From: an uncultured Ruminococcus sp.
Lineage (GTDB): Bacteria > Bacillota > Clostridia > Oscillospirales > Ruminococcaceae
Direction: 5' to 3'
Length of the DNA stretch: 6,967 nucleotides
NCBI GenBank assembly: GCA_947175005.1
Contig: CAMWLD010000119.1
Coordinates: 1-6,967, forward strand
In this document: piece after piece, positions 4,755 through 6,967 of the stretch
How the letters are laid out: each line of letters begins with the position of its first letter
Position numbering within the stretch: the stretch's first letter is position 1
The notes under the pieces: model-generated
The model's input: the letters and a program-made list of their open reading frames with translations, nothing else
Database searches by the model: none
Told to the model about the DNA's origin: nothing
Program-made: the position numbers and the translations under genes

Positions 4755-6967
4755 ATGTCACAGGATTTTAATGCAACTATCAATCTGCCAAAGACCGACT
4801 TTTCCATGAGGGGAAATCTCCCCGCAAAGGAGCCGGGAATGCTGGAGGATTGGAAGAAGAAAAAGCTTTACTTTAAAATTATAGAGAAGAACGAGGGCAA
4901 GCCCCGGTATGTTCTTCATGACGGGCCTCCTTATGCAAACGGGGCTATCCACCTGGGCACTGTTCTGAACAAGGTGCTCAAGGACATTATCGTTAAGCAG
5001 AAGAATATGAGCGGTTACTGCTCTCCATATATTCCCGGGTGGGACACTCACGGGCTGCCTATTGAGCTGAAGGTTTTAAAGCAAATGGGTGCGGAAAACG
5101 GCGCTGTGCCTGCTCCCGAGCTTCGCAAGGAATGCAGGAAATACGCTATGAGCCAGGTGCAGACTCAAATGGAACAGTTTCAGAGGCTTGGCGTACTGGG
5201 TGATTTTGACGATCCCTATCTTACATTAAAGCCCGAATTTGAGGCGCGCCAGGTGGAGATATTCGGGGAGATGTACCGCAAGGACTTCATTTACAAGGGC
5301 TTAAAGCCTGTTTACTGGTGCCCCGACTGTCAGACTGCTTTGGCGGAGGCAGAGATAGAATATGCCAACGACCCCTGTCATTCCATTTACGTTAAATTCA
5401 AGGTGACCGACGACAAGGGGCTTTTTACGGGCATGGGGCTTGATCTGGACAAGACCTATTTTGTGATCTGGACCACCACCACATGGACGCTGCCGGGAAA
5501 CCTGGCTATTTGCGTGGGCCCCGAATATGAATATACCGTTGTTAAGGCGAACGGTGAGAACTATATTATGGCGGCGGAGCTTGCAGGGGCTGCCATGAGT
5601 GCAAAGGGTGTGGAGGATTACACCACAGAGGGCTCGTTCAAGGGTAAGGAGCTGGAGTATATCAAGACTGCTCACCCCTTTATGAACAGGGATTCTTTGG
5701 TTATCGTGGGCGACCATGTAACTCTTGAAAGCGGTACGGGCTGCGTTCACACTGCTCCCGGATTTGGTGTGGACGACTTTGAGGTGTGCAAGAAATATCC
5801 CGAGGTGGGGATAACCGTGCCTGTGGACTCCAAGGGTGTTCTTACCGAGGAAGCGGGCAAGTATAAGGGACTGGACACCAATGCTGCAAACAAGGCTATT
5901 GCTGCCGATCTGGAGGCAAGCGGCGCGCTGTTTGCACTGGAAAAGATAGTTCACCAGTACCCTCACTGCTGGAGATGTAAAAATCCTGTGCTGTTCAGAG
6001 CCACGGAGCAGTGGTTCTGCTCGGTAAAGGGCTTTAAGGATGATGCACTGGCGGCTATTGACAGCGTTAAGTGGATTCCCGAATGGGGCAGAGACAGGAT
6101 AAGAGGAATGGTAAGCGACCGCAGCGACTGGTGCATTTCCCGCCAGCGCACTTGGGGTGTGCCTATTCCCGTGGTTTACTGCGCAGACTGCGGCAAGCCC
6201 GTGGTTACGGAGGAATCTATCAAGGCTATATCGGAGCTTTTCAGAAACGAGGGCTCGGACGCTTGGTATATAAAAGAGGCGGAGGAGTTTATCCCCTCGT
6301 CCGTTAAGTGCGAATGCGGCTGCTCGAAATTTATTAAGGAAAAGGATATTTTCGATGTGTGGTTTGACAGCGGAGTTACCCACACGGCGGTTATGAAAGA
6401 GAGAGGCTTTGACCTGCCTGTTGACCTTTATCTGGAGGGCGCAGACCAGTACAGAGGCTGGTTCCAGTCGTCCTTGCTCACAAGCACTGCAACGGGAGGC
6501 GGAGCGCCTTACAAGGCTGTATGCACTCACGGCTGGGTGGTTGACGGCGAGGGCAGGACTATGCACAAGTCCTTGGGCAACGGCGTTGACCCTGCGGACG
6601 TGATAAAGGAGAGCGGCGCTGATATTCTAAGGCTTTGGGTAGCGTCCTCGGATTATCATTCGGACGTGCGCCATTCAAAGGAAATTATGCGGCAGCTGGC
6701 GGACACTTACAAGAAGATCCGCAACACCGCAAGATATATTTTGGGCAACCTTTCCAACAAGGACGGCTTTGACCCCGACAGGGACAGCGTTCCTGTTGCG
6801 GATATGCTGGAGATCGACAAGTGGGCGCTTACCCGCCTTAATGCTCTTATTGATAAGGCGGCTGCGGCTTATGAGGCGTTTGATTTCCATGTGGCTGTTC
6901 ACAGCGTTCACAATTTCTGCGTGACGGATATGTCCAACTTCTATTTGGATATTATAAAGGACAGGCT
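4755..6967 (+). CDS. ileS: Isoleucyl-tRNA synthetase, 3' end outside the window
   Basis: IleS is the cytoplasmic class I synthetase that charges tRNA-Ile with isoleucine and edits mischarged valine. The window holds 737 codons of an expected roughly 900-930 and the frame is open throughout. The start gives the usual NLPKTDFSMRGNLPAKEP. The first active-site motif is PPYANGAIHLGT, with HIGH present as HLGT at residues 66-69. WCPDCQTALAEAEIEY starts at Trp188. The CP1 editing domain shows TTTTWTLPGN (240-249) and GTGCVHTAPGFGVDDF (327-342). LEGADQYRGWFQSS ends near 573. The KMSKS loop reads TMHKS at 602-606. Cysteine pairs at 476/479 and 519/521/523 may form a small metal knuckle in the insertion. 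The anticodon-binding domain has begun at the right edge, and the usual C-terminal zinc motif is beyond it. AAAGGTGG (4737-4744) is the ribosome binding site. The gap after divIVA is 58 bases with no T-box, so expression probably depends on upstream promoters. Confidence 0.98.
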   Translation, partial: MSQDFNATINLPKTDFSMRGNLPAKEPGMLEDWKKKKLYFKIIEKNEGKPRYVLHDGPPYANGAIHLGTVLNKVLKDIIVKQKNMSGYCSPYIPGWDTHGLPIELKVLKQMGAENGAVPAPELRKECRKYAMSQVQTQMEQFQRLGVLGDFDDPYLTLKPEFEARQVEIFGEMYRKDFIYKGLKPVYWCPDCQTALAEAEIEYANDPCHSIYVKFKVTDDKGLFTGMGLDLDKTYFVIWTTTTWTLPGNLAICVGPEYEYTVVKANGENYIMAAELAGAAMSAKGVEDYTTEGSFKGKELEYIKTAHPFMNRDSLVIVGDHVTLESGTGCVHTAPGFGVDDFEVCKKYPEVGITVPVDSKGVLTEEAGKYKGLDTNAANKAIAADLEASGALFALEKIVHQYPHCWRCKNPVLFRATEQWFCSVKGFKDDALAAIDSVKWIPEWGRDRIRGMVSDRSDWCISRQRTWGVPIPVVYCADCGKPVVTEESIKAISELFRNEGSDAWYIKEAEEFIPSSVKCECGCSKFIKEKDIFDVWFDSGVTHTAVMKERGFDLPVDLYLEGADQYRGWFQSSLLTSTATGGGAPYKAVCTHGWVVDGEGRTMHKSLGNGVDPADVIKESGADILRLWVASSDYHSDVRHSKEIMRQLADTYKKIRNTARYILGNLSNKDGFDPDRDSVPVADMLEIDKWALTRLNALIDKAAAAYEAFDFHVAVHSVHNFCVTDMSNFYLDIIKDR

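Noticed and set aside
5301..6566. Long open frame of 421 codons on the - strand inside ileS
   Set aside because: The + strand in this interval carries unmistakable IleS motifs. The antisense product is rich in His, Arg, Leu and Ser, resembles no family I know, and is explained by the codon bias of ileS.

Overview
The window is a gene-dense, co-directional (+ strand) stretch of a low-to-mid GC Firmicute chromosome. Gene content and sequence style point to Clostridia, most likely the Oscillospirales/Ruminococcaceae. This is inferred from the ylmE-sepF-ylmH-divIVA-ileS order, a Gram-positive-type Hfq with the RKE rim motif, and an HlyD-like gene in a genome that should lack an outer membrane. 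I could not test the assignment against a database.

Layout. Positions 1-140 hold an A-rich leader, perhaps with the 3' end of an unidentified upstream gene. Then follow hfq (141-380), an HlyD/membrane-fusion-like protein of unknown role starting 5 bases after hfq (386-1774), a 114-base gap with a stem-loop, the PLP-binding protein YggS/YlmE (1889-2593), sepF (2690-3139), the S4-domain protein YlmH overlapping sepF by one base (3139-3945), divIVA (4052-4696), and the first 737 codons of isoleucyl-tRNA synthetase ileS (4755 to the window edge).

How the genes fit together. The second half is the classic 'ylm' division cluster downstream of ftsZ in Firmicutes. SepF anchors and bundles FtsZ at the membrane, DivIVA marks curved membrane at septum and poles, YlmH works on stalled 50S ribosomes, YlmE/YggS maintains vitamin B6 homeostasis, and IleS charges tRNA-Ile. 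Compared with the Bacillus subtilis order (ylmD-ylmE-ylmF/sepF-ylmG-ylmH-divIVA-ileS), ylmG (the YggT-type membrane protein) is missing between sepF and ylmH. The position upstream of ylmE carries hfq plus the HlyD-like gene.

I see no mobile element, CRISPR array, tRNA, rRNA, T-box or other recognised riboswitch, and no convincing new system. The most interesting points are the HlyD-like membrane protein embedded beside a division cluster, the DivIVA variant lacking the Phe-Arg membrane tip, the missing ylmG, and several intergenic inverted repeats without terminator tails.
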